DNA of 39,468 bases from Desulfarculales bacterium UBA696 (GTDB lineage: Bacteria; Desulfobacterota; Syntrophobacteria; Syntrophobacterales; Syntrophobacteraceae), in the NCBI GenBank assembly GCA_002298995.1, contig DBMO01000051.1, forward strand, positions 1-39,468, written 5' to 3'. Position 1 is the first letter of the stretch. Each line of letters starts with the position of its first letter. This document shows, one piece after another, positions 24,068 through 32,007 of this stretch. The position numbers and the translations under genes are program-made. A model generated the notes under the pieces. The model made no database searches, had not been told where the DNA came from, and saw only the letters and a program-made list of their open reading frames with translations.

Positions 24068-24583
24068 CTACGAAGGTGTGATCTTTCGCAAATTGAGGAT
24101 CAATTCAACTTCTCCAACCGGCTTCTTCAGGCTCTTGGCGATTCCGGCCGCGTCCATTCCCTTGTCGGCGAGAAAGAACACTTTTTGCTGATCGGTTTTA
24201 GCTGACTGGCGAATAGCGGAAGGGGCGGGCGCCGTTTTGGCCGATTCAAATGCATTCAGATCCTCTGCCGCCTTCTTTAAGGCGCGCTCGATACGGTCGC
24301 TGGAATCGCGGGCCTCTTGGATGCGCTCGTCGAGAGCGGCGGTTATCTCTTTTATAAGCTCCTGCCGTTTTTCCAGATTCATCCCGAATTCATCGGAAAT
24401 GGTCCCGGTCTGCTCGATTATCTTTTCAAAAGACACGATAACTTCCCTGTCCTTGTCAGTTGTCCTCCGCTTCCTTCCACCCAGAAGCACCGCCAAAAGA
24501 CCGAGAATAAGGATATCCATGCCTATTTGCAGGATGGCGGTAAAGTTGGGCTGATTTCCGAACAAACCTGTCAAATACTCCAT
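24068..24583 (-). CDS. DUF2802-like membrane-anchored protein at the end of the flagellar operon
   Basis: The product has one N-terminal membrane helix (about 15-35, AILQIGMDILILGLLAVLLG). A long charged coiled-coil region follows (about 50-115, IIEQTGTISDEFGMNLEKRQ, ALDERIQEARDSSDRIERAL). It ends in a small module, VFFLADKGMDAAGIAKSLKK followed by PVGEVELILNLRKI. This last part resembles DUF2802 and simple helix-turn-helix modules seen in flagellar/chemotaxis loci. I chose the ATG at 24583 (MEYLTGLF) with an AAAGG site; a TTG at 24610 is possible. It is the last gene after fliA and a FliL-like gene. Function unknown, probably linked to motility. Confidence 0.65.
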   Translation of the reverse strand: MEYLTGLFGNQPNFTAILQIGMDILILGLLAVLLGGRKRRTTDKDREVIVSFEKIIEQTGTISDEFGMNLEKRQELIKEITAALDERIQEARDSSDRIERALKKAAEDLNAFESAKTAPAPSAIRQSAKTDQQKVFFLADKGMDAAGIAKSLKKPVGEVELILNLRKITPS

Positions 24584-24596
24584 CCAGAAGCGCCTT

Positions 24597-25268
24597 TCAG
24601 AGGTTTTCAACCTGGGTCAATTTTATGGCATCCGCCCAGCTTTGGGGCAGACTGACCTTCAAGTATTCCAGCAGTTCCTTTTCCACTACTGTCTGCCAGT
24701 TCCGGGTGGTGTTCCTGGCCGCATTCTGCTTCTGGAGGAAAGAGTAGACGGTGTCGCGGAATACTACGTTTCGATCCTTGAAAACCTGATATCGCGAGGG
24801 GCTGCTGAAACAGACCTCAATTCTCAGCGACGTGATGTTCTTTTGGTCGTCGGCTTCGTTCAGGACCAAAAAATCGAGCATCTCGCGGTAGTCTGGTACA
24901 GGAATGGGACGCGTGATACTTGTGACCGGCTCCAGGTTTTGGGTTTGTTTTGCCCCAAACTTGCCGCTAAGTTTGAATAAAAGCAGTCCCGAGGCCGTAA
25001 CCAAGAGGATAAAGGCGGGGACAAAGATGAAAAGAAACTTTAGCGATAACAACCCGGAAAACCTGCCTTTGGCAACCGGGGCGGCGTCACTTTTCTCAAG
25101 CTTTTCCTCGACCTTGGCCAGCTCGTCGAGAGAGTCCAAGTCAGAACCCGGCAGGTCGGGATCGCTTGTCTGCTCCGGTTCGGCAGGAACATCCATGGGA
25201 TCGGGAACGGGTTTGCCCGAATCGTCCGCCTCTTCGGAGTTTTTCGCATTTTTCTTGAAAAGTGACAT
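24597..25268 (-). CDS. FliL-like single-pass membrane protein
   Basis: 223 residues with an acidic, Pro-rich cytoplasmic N-terminus (1-65), one membrane helix at about 72-99 (SLKFLFIFVPAFILLVTASG) and a periplasmic C-terminal domain of about 120 residues. That domain contains VPDYREMLDFLVLNE, ITSLRIEVCFSSPSRY and ELLEYLKVSLPQSWADAIKL. The topology and position suggest a divergent relative of FliL, the stator-associated protein. A conventional FliL is already encoded at the head of the operon (36241-36711), so this would be a second, specialised version. Sequence similarity is weak and it may be a distinct family. It follows fliA by 22 bases. Confidence 0.55.
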   Translation of the reverse strand: MSLFKKNAKNSEEADDSGKPVPDPMDVPAEPEQTSDPDLPGSDLDSLDELAKVEEKLEKSDAAPVAKGRFSGLLSLKFLFIFVPAFILLVTASGLLLFKLSGKFGAKQTQNLEPVTSITRPIPVPDYREMLDFLVLNEADDQKNITSLRIEVCFSSPSRYQVFKDRNVVFRDTVYSFLQKQNAARNTTRNWQTVVEKELLEYLKVSLPQSWADAIKLTQVENL

Positions 25269-25290
25269 CCAGCGAGCCTTTCGGAGGCGG

Positions 25291-26136
25291 CTACTTCATT
25301 GCCGAGTGAGTTGCGTTCCGCTTCGGCTGTGTCGGTCGAAGATCGTGGTGCGGAATGAAGGACGGCAAATCGTCCGGTCTCAGTTTCTTTGAAAGCCTCG
25401 TCTTGAGTTTTATTACGGCCTTGGTATGAATCTGGGAAATTCTCGATTCCGTGTAGCCCAGCGTCACGCCGATTTCCTTCATGGTAAGCTCATCGTAATA
25501 ATAGAGAGAAAGAACTAGCTGCTCTTTTTCCGACAAGCCGCCGATGGCCTCGGCCAGATGTTTCCGGATCTCTCGCCTGTAGGCGCTGTCGAATAGTTCC
25601 TCCGAACCCGAGGAGAGTGCATGCGATTCACGGTTTTCCCGAATCACATCGTGAATATTTTCGGGGAGAAACGAGATGCCCTTGGTTTCATCCATCAGTT
25701 TATGTAAATCGCCCATGCCCACCTGCAATTCCTCCGCTAGTTCATCTTCGGTCGGATCGCGCCCGAGCTTCTGTTCAAGAACGACGCAGGCCCTCTCGAG
25801 TTGGCTGCTCTTCTGCCGCAGGGACCTCGGGACCCAGTCCATTGAGCGAATCTCATCGAGCATAGCCCCTTTTATGCGTATTTTCGCATAGTACTCGAAC
25901 GGGATTCCCTGACCGGAGTCGTACTTCTCGATCGCGTCTATCAGCCCAAGGATTCCGGCGCTTATCAGGTCGTCCACCGAGATGTGGTCGGGCAGCCTCG
26001 ATATGAGCCGCAGGGCGATATATTTAACCAGGTCGCTGTGTTCAAGGATAGCCTGCTCCTTATCCAATTGAAGGGAGCAACTATCGACCCCTTGATTCAT
26101 GTATGGGTTTTTACGGGCTGGATAACTCTGTTCCAT
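25291..26136 (-). CDS. fliA: Flagellar sigma factor FliA (sigma-28)
   Basis: RNA polymerase sigma factor for late flagellar genes. Region 2 is clear: DLVKYIALRLISRLPDHISV, DDLISAGILGLIDAIEKYD and FEYYAKIRIKGAMLDEIRSMDWVPR are hallmarks of the FliA/WhiG group. Region 3 contains GRDPTEDELAEELQV, and region 4 ends with LSLYYYDELTMKEIGVTLGY followed by TESRISQIHTKAVIKL. Its 281 residues exceed E. coli FliA (239) by short N- and C-terminal additions. The ATG at 26136 has a GGAAAGAG site. It lies downstream of flhG, within the sigma-54 operon that starts at fliL, so FliA is made after the switch/export genes are on. Its likely target in this window is the flgN promoter. Confidence 0.95.
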   Translation of the reverse strand: MEQSYPARKNPYMNQGVDSCSLQLDKEQAILEHSDLVKYIALRLISRLPDHISVDDLISAGILGLIDAIEKYDSGQGIPFEYYAKIRIKGAMLDEIRSMDWVPRSLRQKSSQLERACVVLEQKLGRDPTEDELAEELQVGMGDLHKLMDETKGISFLPENIHDVIRENRESHALSSGSEELFDSAYRREIRKHLAEAIGGLSEKEQLVLSLYYYDELTMKEIGVTLGYTESRISQIHTKAVIKLKTRLSKKLRPDDLPSFIPHHDLRPTQPKRNATHSAMK

Positions 26137-26159
26137 TGATTGCTCTTTCCGCTCTCTTT

Positions 26160-27047
26160 TTAAAGATTTAACAGCCGTTTCCAGAAAAACTGAATCGTCC
26201 CCTGATTGACACTGGGCTGCGTCTTCCGGATAGTATCCGCCACCGCCAGAAACGCCTGAGCAGCCGGCGCTTGAGGAAAGACCTCAAGCAGCGCCCTTTG
26301 CTGGAGCACTGACTTGGTTACAGCCGAGTCGTGGGGGATTGCGCCCAGATAGTCGAGAGAGAGTCCGTCGAGGAAATGGTCGGCAACCTTGCTGATCTTG
26401 GCGAAAATGGTCTTGCCGGCAGCTTCGCTGGTGGCAGAATTCACCAGGATACGAAAATGACGCTCTCCGTGCTTCGAATAGAGTACTTTTATGAGAGCGT
26501 ATGCATCGGTAAGGGAGGTCGGCTCCGGCGTCACGACGATGATCTTTTCATGTGCCGCCAGATTGAAATAGAGCACCATGTCAGAGATCCCGGCGCTGGT
26601 GTCGATAAGAAGCACATCGATGTCGGTTTCGATTCCATCGAGAAGCTCGAGCAGAAGCAGCTTCTGTTCGTCGGTAAGCCGCGTAAGTTCCTGAACCCCC
26701 GAGCTTGCCGGCATGATTCGAACCTGTCCAGGACCCGCTACCAGCACTTCCTCGATTTTCTTCTGGCCATTAAGTACATGACTGAGGTTGTACTTGGGGG
26801 CGAGGCCGAGCAGGATGTCGATATTTGCCAGCCCGAGGTCGGCGTCCATTATGAGGACTTTTAGCCCCATTCTGTCGAACGCAACCGCAAGATTGATGAC
26901 GACGTTGCTCTTGCCAACGCCTCCCTTGCCGCTGCTTACGGCCATAACTCTGACGGGCTGCCGCGGCACGGGCCGGTCTTTGGCGACAAAGCCGCCTTGC
27001 TTGAGTTCGCCGTTTCCATTTTTCCTGAGACCTACCGCCTGGTCCAT
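26160..27047 (-). CDS. flhG: Flagellar number regulator FlhG (FleN), MinD-like ATPase
   Basis: ParA/MinD-family ATPase that limits the number of flagella and works with FlhF at the pole. The N-terminus carries the FlhF-activating DQAxxLR motif, seen as DQAVGLR (2-8). The deviant Walker A is KGGVGKS (41-47), followed by MDADLGLANIDILLGL, the Walker B region DVLLIDTSAGI, and TPEPTSLTDAYALIK. A C-terminal amphipathic end (IQFFWKRLLNL) would serve as membrane-targeting sequence. Its 295 residues are standard. AAGGGG lies before the ATG. It follows flhF by 10 bases and precedes fliA, the normal order. The pair suggests polar or otherwise fixed flagellation. Confidence 0.95.
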   Translation of the reverse strand: MDQAVGLRKNGNGELKQGGFVAKDRPVPRQPVRVMAVSSGKGGVGKSNVVINLAVAFDRMGLKVLIMDADLGLANIDILLGLAPKYNLSHVLNGQKKIEEVLVAGPGQVRIMPASSGVQELTRLTDEQKLLLLELLDGIETDIDVLLIDTSAGISDMVLYFNLAAHEKIIVVTPEPTSLTDAYALIKVLYSKHGERHFRILVNSATSEAAGKTIFAKISKVADHFLDGLSLDYLGAIPHDSAVTKSVLQQRALLEVFPQAPAAQAFLAVADTIRKTQPSVNQGTIQFFWKRLLNL

Positions 27048-27057
27048 TCTTTCCCCT

Positions 27058-28167
27058 TTATGTGTTCTGGCTTCTGACCGGTAGCAGAAACGAAAGAATC
27101 CTCTTCTGAGAGGCTTGCTCGATGTCTTCAGGGACGCGCTGTCCAGTGCCCATGAAAGCCAGCGGATAGTCGAACCGGAGAAGCTGGTTGAGCATGCATC
27201 CGTGGTGGATGGTTTCGTCTATCTTGGTGAAAATCAGGCTGTGCAGTTCCATTGCCTTGAAGTGCAGTATCGTCTGCCTTAAATCCTCGTCTTTGGCCGC
27301 GGCGCTCAGGACGAGGAAATGACCCGTCTTGCGGCCGTTCTCAAAAATCGAAGAGAGCTGGCGCACGTGTTCCCGGTTGAGGAAATTCCTTCCGGTCGTA
27401 TCAACAAGTATGAGGTCGAAATGGCTGAAATCTTTTTGGGCCTTGTCGAACTCCGACTTGCTTTGTGCCACGCTGAAGGGGACCTCCAGGATATTGGCGT
27501 ATGTCCTTAATTGGTCGACCGCGCCTATCCTGTAGGTGTCCAGCGAAATGATGCCTATGTCGAGCTGACGCTTGAACTTGAGATAAGCGGCGATTTTGGC
27601 CAGCGTGGTCGTCTTCCCAACGCCGGTAGGCCCGACGAAGGAGAAGACCGCCGGCGAGCCGCTCGAATTCGAAATCCCGCGAAAGGGTCTCGAAAATCTC
27701 ATGCTGGAAAACATCTGAGAGCAAAATGCATCGAATAGCCGGGCTGCGTCGCCAGCCTCCCCATTGAGATCCGAAGCTGCCCGGTTAAGGAGAATGTAGA
27801 TCTGCTTTTCGTCGAACCCGCGCACCAGGAGCGAGTGATAAAGCTCGGCCACCCCGGGGCGTGGCTCCTTCATCTGGAGTTGAGTAAAGTGGTCCTTCGA
27901 GGATATGAGAAGAGAGAGGAAACTCTTTATCTCCCGTATGTCTCCCTTTACCTCGGCCGAGATGGATTCCGCGGCCGGAGGGGCTGGGGGCGGCGGTGGG
28001 GTGGATTGGGGTTGACGGTCGAGCGCGGCGCTCACTTCGAACTGAGATTCTCCCGAGCTCGACATGACCTTGCCGCTGCTAAGGATTATGGCGTCCGGAC
28101 CAAGTTCTTTTTTGACCTGGGCAAGCGCCTTTTCCATTGTTGGTGCCCTGAAGGTTTTAACCTGCAT
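27058..28167 (-). CDS. flhF: Flagellar placement GTPase FlhF
   Basis: SRP-type GTPase that defines the site of flagellar assembly and recruits early components. I start it at the ATG at 28167 (MQVKTFRAPTMEKALAQVKK), the family's N-terminal B domain. An earlier start inside flhA would add 12 unrelated residues. The Pro-rich linker (about 52-66, STPPPPPAPPAA) is typical. The NG domain has G1 GPTGVGKTTT (179-188), SLDTYRIGAVDQLRTYA, the DTTGR motif (256-260) and FTKIDE. At 369 residues it is complete. The start overlaps the flhA stop by 11 bases, indicating translational coupling; flhG follows. Confidence 0.95.
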   Translation of the reverse strand: MQVKTFRAPTMEKALAQVKKELGPDAIILSSGKVMSSSGESQFEVSAALDRQPQSTPPPPPAPPAAESISAEVKGDIREIKSFLSLLISSKDHFTQLQMKEPRPGVAELYHSLLVRGFDEKQIYILLNRAASDLNGEAGDAARLFDAFCSQMFSSMRFSRPFRGISNSSGSPAVFSFVGPTGVGKTTTLAKIAAYLKFKRQLDIGIISLDTYRIGAVDQLRTYANILEVPFSVAQSKSEFDKAQKDFSHFDLILVDTTGRNFLNREHVRQLSSIFENGRKTGHFLVLSAAAKDEDLRQTILHFKAMELHSLIFTKIDETIHHGCMLNQLLRFDYPLAFMGTGQRVPEDIEQASQKRILSFLLPVRSQNT

Positions 28168-30256
28168 TTTCCATCCTGATGATGCCGACGGACCGGATTT
28201 CAAGCGAGTTGTTGAGTTCGCTGTGGCTGATCACGGCAACGTCCGGGAAAAAGCGCTCGAGAAGCTTCCTCAAGTGCCTCCTCACAGCGGGTGAACAGAG
28301 AAGGACTGGGTGATGCCCCATGTCCACGACGCGCTTTACTTCGGAATTCACAGCCTGGATGAACTGCTGCAAGAACCCCGGCTCGAGGCTCAGGAAGGCT
28401 CCGTGCTCGGATTTCTGTATCCCGCGGCTGAGCTTTTCTTCGAGTCCCTGCTGGAGCGAAAGGACGGAGAATTTGCGGTCTTCTGTCTCGTATGGCCGTG
28501 TTATGGTCCTGGAGAGCGCCTGCCGCACGTATTCCGTCAGAAGGTCTGCATCTTTTGTAAGCGTCGCGTAATCGGTCAGCGTTTCGCAGATGGTCTGCAT
28601 GTCGCGGATCGAAACCGATTCGCGTATCAGATTCTGGAGCACCTTCTGGATGGTGCCGGTGGTGAGCAGGTTCGGCACAAGCTCGTCAACCAGTTTGGGC
28701 TGATGGACCGCCAGGTTATCTATCAATTGCTGGACGGATTGGCGCGTAAGCATCTGGTCGGCAAATTTTTTGAACAACTCCGTCAAATGCGTGGCAACCA
28801 CTGTTGAAGGGTCTATGACGGTGTAGCCGGCCCTTACCGCTTCTTCTTTTCTGCCTTCGGGAATCCATACGGCGGGGAGATCGAAAGCCGGGTCCCTGGT
28901 CGGAATTCCGCTCATTGGAGTGCTGATTTCGCCTGCGCTAAGAGCCAGGTAGTGTCCAACCATGATATCGCCCTTGCCCACGGAGTTGCCTTTCAAAAGC
29001 AGCCTGTATTCGGAAGGTTTGAGCTGGAGGTTGTCCCTTACGTGCAGGGCGGGGACAAGGATGCCGAACTCGACTGCGAGCTGCTGCCGGATTGCCTTGA
29101 TGCGCGGCAGGAGATCGCCTTTCTGGGACTCGTCCACCAGAGGAATCAGGCCGTAGCCGAGTTCGAGTTCCAGAATATCGAGCAGGGGCGGGAGGTCCGA
29201 ACCTTCCTGGGGCGCGTCTTCGCCCTGTTCGGGCATATCCGCACTCGCGGCGTCCGCCGTCTTGGCCCTGGATACCGCAATGGACAATCCCAGCAGGGTC
29301 GATCCGACGAAAAACAGGGGGATGGCGGGAAATCCTGGCACGATACAGAGGCAGTAAAGTACTCCGCCGGTGATCGAAAGGGGCTTCGGGTGCATGCTGA
29401 ACTGTCTTCCGAAGGCCGATCCCATGCCGATTTCCGAGGCCGCCCGGCTGACCAGGATACCCGCCGAAGTCGAGATTACGATGGCGGGTATCTGCGAGAC
29501 CAGTCCGTCACCAACGGTCAGAAGGGTATAGGTCTTGAGGGCTTCGCCCACGGGCATCCCGTTCTGGAAAACGCCGATGGCAAGGCCTCCCAGTATGTTT
29601 ATGATCGTAATGAGGATGCCTGCTATGGCGTCCCCTCGAACGAATTTGCTCGCGCCGTCCATCGTGCCGTAAAAATCGGCCTCCTGGCGGATCTGCTCGC
29701 GTCTTTTGCGGGCTTCCCGGTCGTCTATCATGCCGGTGTTGAGGTCCGCGTCTATGCTCATCTGTTTTCCGGGCATCGCATCCAGGGTGAATCGGGCGGC
29801 AACTTCCGATATGCGCTCGGTACCCTTGGTGATGACCATGAAATTGACTATTACGAGGATGATAAAGATTACGAAGCCCACGACGTAGTTGCCGCCCACG
29901 ACGAAACCGCCGAAGGCCTGGATGACGTGGCCGGCGGCCGATGTGCCTTCGTGTCCGTGGAGCAGGACGAGCCGGGTCGCGGCGACATTGAGTGCGATGC
30001 GAAAGAGGGTGGTAACCAGCAGAACTGAAGGGAAGATCCCGAAATCGAGCGGCTTGTAGCTGTAGATGGCGGTGAGCAGGATAATCAGCCCGCTCGAAAT
30101 GTTCACAACCAGCAAAACGTCAAGGAAGCTGCCCGGCAGCGGCAAAAGCATGACGGAGAGTACCGTAACTATACCGATGCCCATTATGGCGTCGCTATCG
30201 GACAATCCGCTCAGTCTTTGCATCAGGAAATTTGGCGCTGCTGCCGATTTAGCCAT
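28157..30256 (-). CDS. flhA: Flagellar export gate protein FlhA
   Basis: Large export-gate subunit of the flagellar type III system, a nonameric ring in the inner membrane with a cytoplasmic substrate-docking domain. About eight membrane helices occupy 20-320. The family signature loop follows helix 4 (TLDAMPGKQMSIDADLNTGM, then RREQIRQEADFYGTMDGASK). The soluble domain, from about 350, has ELELGYGLIPLVDESQKGDL and ends in SELNNSLEIRSVGIIRM. Its 699 residues are typical. It overlaps flhB by 8 bases at its start and flhF at its end, so the whole block is translated together. A long antisense frame over this gene is only its shadow. Confidence 0.97.
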   Translation of the reverse strand: MAKSAAAPNFLMQRLSGLSDSDAIMGIGIVTVLSVMLLPLPGSFLDVLLVVNISSGLIILLTAIYSYKPLDFGIFPSVLLVTTLFRIALNVAATRLVLLHGHEGTSAAGHVIQAFGGFVVGGNYVVGFVIFIILVIVNFMVITKGTERISEVAARFTLDAMPGKQMSIDADLNTGMIDDREARKRREQIRQEADFYGTMDGASKFVRGDAIAGILITIINILGGLAIGVFQNGMPVGEALKTYTLLTVGDGLVSQIPAIVISTSAGILVSRAASEIGMGSAFGRQFSMHPKPLSITGGVLYCLCIVPGFPAIPLFFVGSTLLGLSIAVSRAKTADAASADMPEQGEDAPQEGSDLPPLLDILELELGYGLIPLVDESQKGDLLPRIKAIRQQLAVEFGILVPALHVRDNLQLKPSEYRLLLKGNSVGKGDIMVGHYLALSAGEISTPMSGIPTRDPAFDLPAVWIPEGRKEEAVRAGYTVIDPSTVVATHLTELFKKFADQMLTRQSVQQLIDNLAVHQPKLVDELVPNLLTTGTIQKVLQNLIRESVSIRDMQTICETLTDYATLTKDADLLTEYVRQALSRTITRPYETEDRKFSVLSLQQGLEEKLSRGIQKSEHGAFLSLEPGFLQQFIQAVNSEVKRVVDMGHHPVLLCSPAVRRHLRKLLERFFPDVAVISHSELNNSLEIRSVGIIRMENAG

Positions 30257-31328
30257 TTTGCATCCGTTGCATCATTTGTTTCTGTTGGTAGATGTAAGCC
30301 AGAATTTTCGCCACTGCCCGGTAAAGTGCCACCGGAATTGCCTCGTCCAGCTTCACCTGTTTATACAAAGCACGTGCCAACGGAGGGTTTTGCATTATGG
30401 GTACTCCGTGCTTCCTGCCAATCGAGATAATCTTTAGCGCGAGCGCGTCGACGCCCTTTGCGACAAGCAGCGGGGCCTCCATCCCGGGCTTGTAGACCAG
30501 GGCCACCGCGAAGTGGGTGGGGTTGGTGATTATGACGCTTGCCTTGGGGATTTTTGTCATCATACGCTGTCTTGCAAGGGCCCTCTGGATCGTGCGAATC
30601 CTTTGTTTTATCTGCGGATTTCCTTCCTGCTGTTTCATCTCCTCTTTAACTTCCTGGCGAGTCATCATAAGGTCTTTGCGGGTCTGCCATTTCTGGTAGA
30701 GAAAATCCAAGAGGCTTACGGCGAGCATGATGGCCGCTACCCTCATTATGATATTGAGCGACAGGATGCCCGTGACTTGAAGCAGATCGGAGACCTCTCT
30801 GCCGGAAAGATCGGCCAGCATGGCCCTTTCCGGCCATATTACCGAGTAGACCGCGTAGGAAACCGTGAGCATCTTTAGCAAAGATTTGAACACTTCGGTT
30901 CCCGACCGCAATGAAAAGAGGCGCTTGAAACCGCCGCCTGGATTGAGATTGGAAAGCCCCATCTTCATCGCTTTGTGAGAAAAGATGAATCCCTTCATCT
31001 GGATCAGGTTGAGCAGGATCGCGGTTACGAACATCGCCAGCGCGGCGGGCCCGATCATGAGGCACATCGTTGTGACCAGCCCGAACGAAAACCCGCTGTC
31101 CGCAAAGTAGCCAGGGGTCGTAAAGGCTTCCCTGGTCCACGCTGTTTCGAGCATCCGGCGGAAGGAATCTAGAAAGAGGCCCCCACTGAAATAAACCGCC
31201 AGGCTTCCGATCACCAGGACCGCAACAGAGGTGAGATCGCGGCTCTTCGGGATCTGGCCTCGCCCGCGCGCCTCGCCAAGCCGTTTTCCGGTCGGTTGCT
31301 CTGTCTTTTCCTGGGTTGTAGCGGCCAA
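30249..31328 (-). CDS. flhB: Flagellar export switch protein FlhB
   Basis: Inner-membrane export protein that switches substrate class from rod/hook to filament through autocleavage. The start is TTG at 31328, preceded by GAGAGG at ideal distance, giving LAATTQEKTEQPTGKRLGEA, the family N-terminus. Four membrane helices are present in about 30-215. The cleavage site NPTH is intact (about 269-272, ITNPTHFAVALVYK), followed by PPLARALYKQVKLDEAIP. The product is 359 residues. It is normally encoded directly after fliR, but here a 1.3-kb segment with repeats and a lysozyme gene separates the two. It overlaps flhA by 8 bases. Confidence 0.95.
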   Translation of the reverse strand: MAATTQEKTEQPTGKRLGEARGRGQIPKSRDLTSVAVLVIGSLAVYFSGGLFLDSFRRMLETAWTREAFTTPGYFADSGFSFGLVTTMCLMIGPAALAMFVTAILLNLIQMKGFIFSHKAMKMGLSNLNPGGGFKRLFSLRSGTEVFKSLLKMLTVSYAVYSVIWPERAMLADLSGREVSDLLQVTGILSLNIIMRVAAIMLAVSLLDFLYQKWQTRKDLMMTRQEVKEEMKQQEGNPQIKQRIRTIQRALARQRMMTKIPKASVIITNPTHFAVALVYKPGMEAPLLVAKGVDALALKIISIGRKHGVPIMQNPPLARALYKQVKLDEAIPVALYRAVAKILAYIYQQKQMMQRMQNG

Positions 31329-31695
31329 TTTGCCTCTCGATTCGATTTTGCGGCGGGCTGGAAAGCCCCTACCCGTCAACTAAAAAAGTGCTTTGTCAAT
31401 TTTTTGGCCGGATCGGTCATGGAGCCTTATAGAGCCTTCCAATCCTTATTCCGAGCCGGTTTTGCAAAAGAGGAAAAGCCCGCGCGGATATCTTCGGGAG
31501 TATTTCGGCTCGCCTGAATTCCGCAAAAATGCTTTTCCGACAGCATCCGAAGGGGATTCATTGCGGGAAGCGTTCCAAAACGAGACCAAAAAAATCCGTG
31601 ATTGCTGATTTTTGATTAATCGGGGGAAAGTAGGGAGATGTGCGTGAGTGAGGTTCTTTAATTATCTGCCTGTTATGGAGTGGTCTCGGTGTTAT

Positions 31696-31777
31696 GGCGT
31701 GGTCTCCCGACCACGCCGTGCCAATCGACCGAAGGTCTCCAAATCCCCTGTCCCCAAATCTTTGGAGACCTTCGGTC
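31696..31777. repeat. Pair of strong hairpins (9 bp and 17 bp)
   Basis: GGCGTGGTC/GACCACGCC (31696-31704, 31709-31717) with loop TCCC is followed by a perfect 17-bp stem, 31727-31743 with 31761-31777, whose arms contain GACCGAAGGTCTCC and GGAGACCTTCGGTC. A CCGTGCCAA/TTGGCAC pairing extends further out. The GGTCTC/GAGACC motif recurs at the ends of the dispersed elements. Confidence 0.75.
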
Positions 31778-31787
31778 GGGAACGGTT

Positions 31788-31968
31788 GGCACGGTCGGGA
31801 CGGGCTGTTGCCCAAATCAGTTGCGTGGTTCACATACCCAACAGTATCGAAAATCGTCATTCCCGCCCAGAAGCGCCGCGGGAATGACGTTAATATTCCC
31901 ATGACCTCAGATTATTTAGCAGCTATCAAAACAAGTAATTCGGGCAACAGCCTCTTGGAGACCGTGCC
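31788..31968. repeat. Palindromic MITE/REP-like element (copy D), full length
   Basis: About 181 bp with imperfect inverted ends: left 31788-31817 (GGCACGGTC ... GGGCTGTTGCCCAAAT) and right 31938-31968 (the reverse, ... CAACAGCC ... GACCGTGCC). Its core palindrome 31855-31889 has perfect 12-base arms CGTCATTCCCGC/GCGGGAATGACG around CCAGAAGCGCC. Compared with copy B and the right-edge copy the internal ATTTTCGATAC segment is in the opposite orientation. Confidence 0.7.
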
Positions 31969-32003
31969 GAAACTTTGCGGGAGACCATGCCATAGCTTTG
32001 CGG
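31958..32003. repeat. 23-base tandem duplication
   Basis: Two adjacent 23-base units (31958-31980 and 31981-32003), both GAGACC.TGCC....CTTTGCGG, are identical at 19 of 23 positions. They overlap the right end of copy D and abut the 3' end of the lysozyme gene. Confidence 0.7.
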
Positions 32004-32007
32004 CAAC

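Larger units (their letters stand above)
31329..32007. other. Repeat-rich spacer between flhB and the lysozyme gene
   Basis: About 680 bases without a plausible gene. It holds three palindromic structures (31696-31717, 31727-31777, 31788-31968) and a 23-base tandem duplication (31958-32003). The stretch 31329-31690 shows nothing I can identify; no convincing promoter for flhB was found. Frames read through the palindromes translate to repeat-derived peptides such as FPRRFWAGMT and are not genes. Confidence 0.6.

Noticed and set aside
28952..30028. Long plus-strand open frame of 358 codons
   Set aside because: It lies entirely antisense to flhA, has no family features, and its composition (rich in His, Gly, Asp, Arg) is that of a shadow frame.
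31558..31902. Minus-strand open frame of 114 codons upstream of flhB
   Set aside because: Its codons are the palindromic repeat; the peptide FPRRFWAGMT also appears in the frame over copy B, so it is repeat translation.
31958..32003. Start of a CRISPR array
   Set aside because: Only two adjacent 23-base units without spacers; it is a simple tandem duplication and no cas gene is present.
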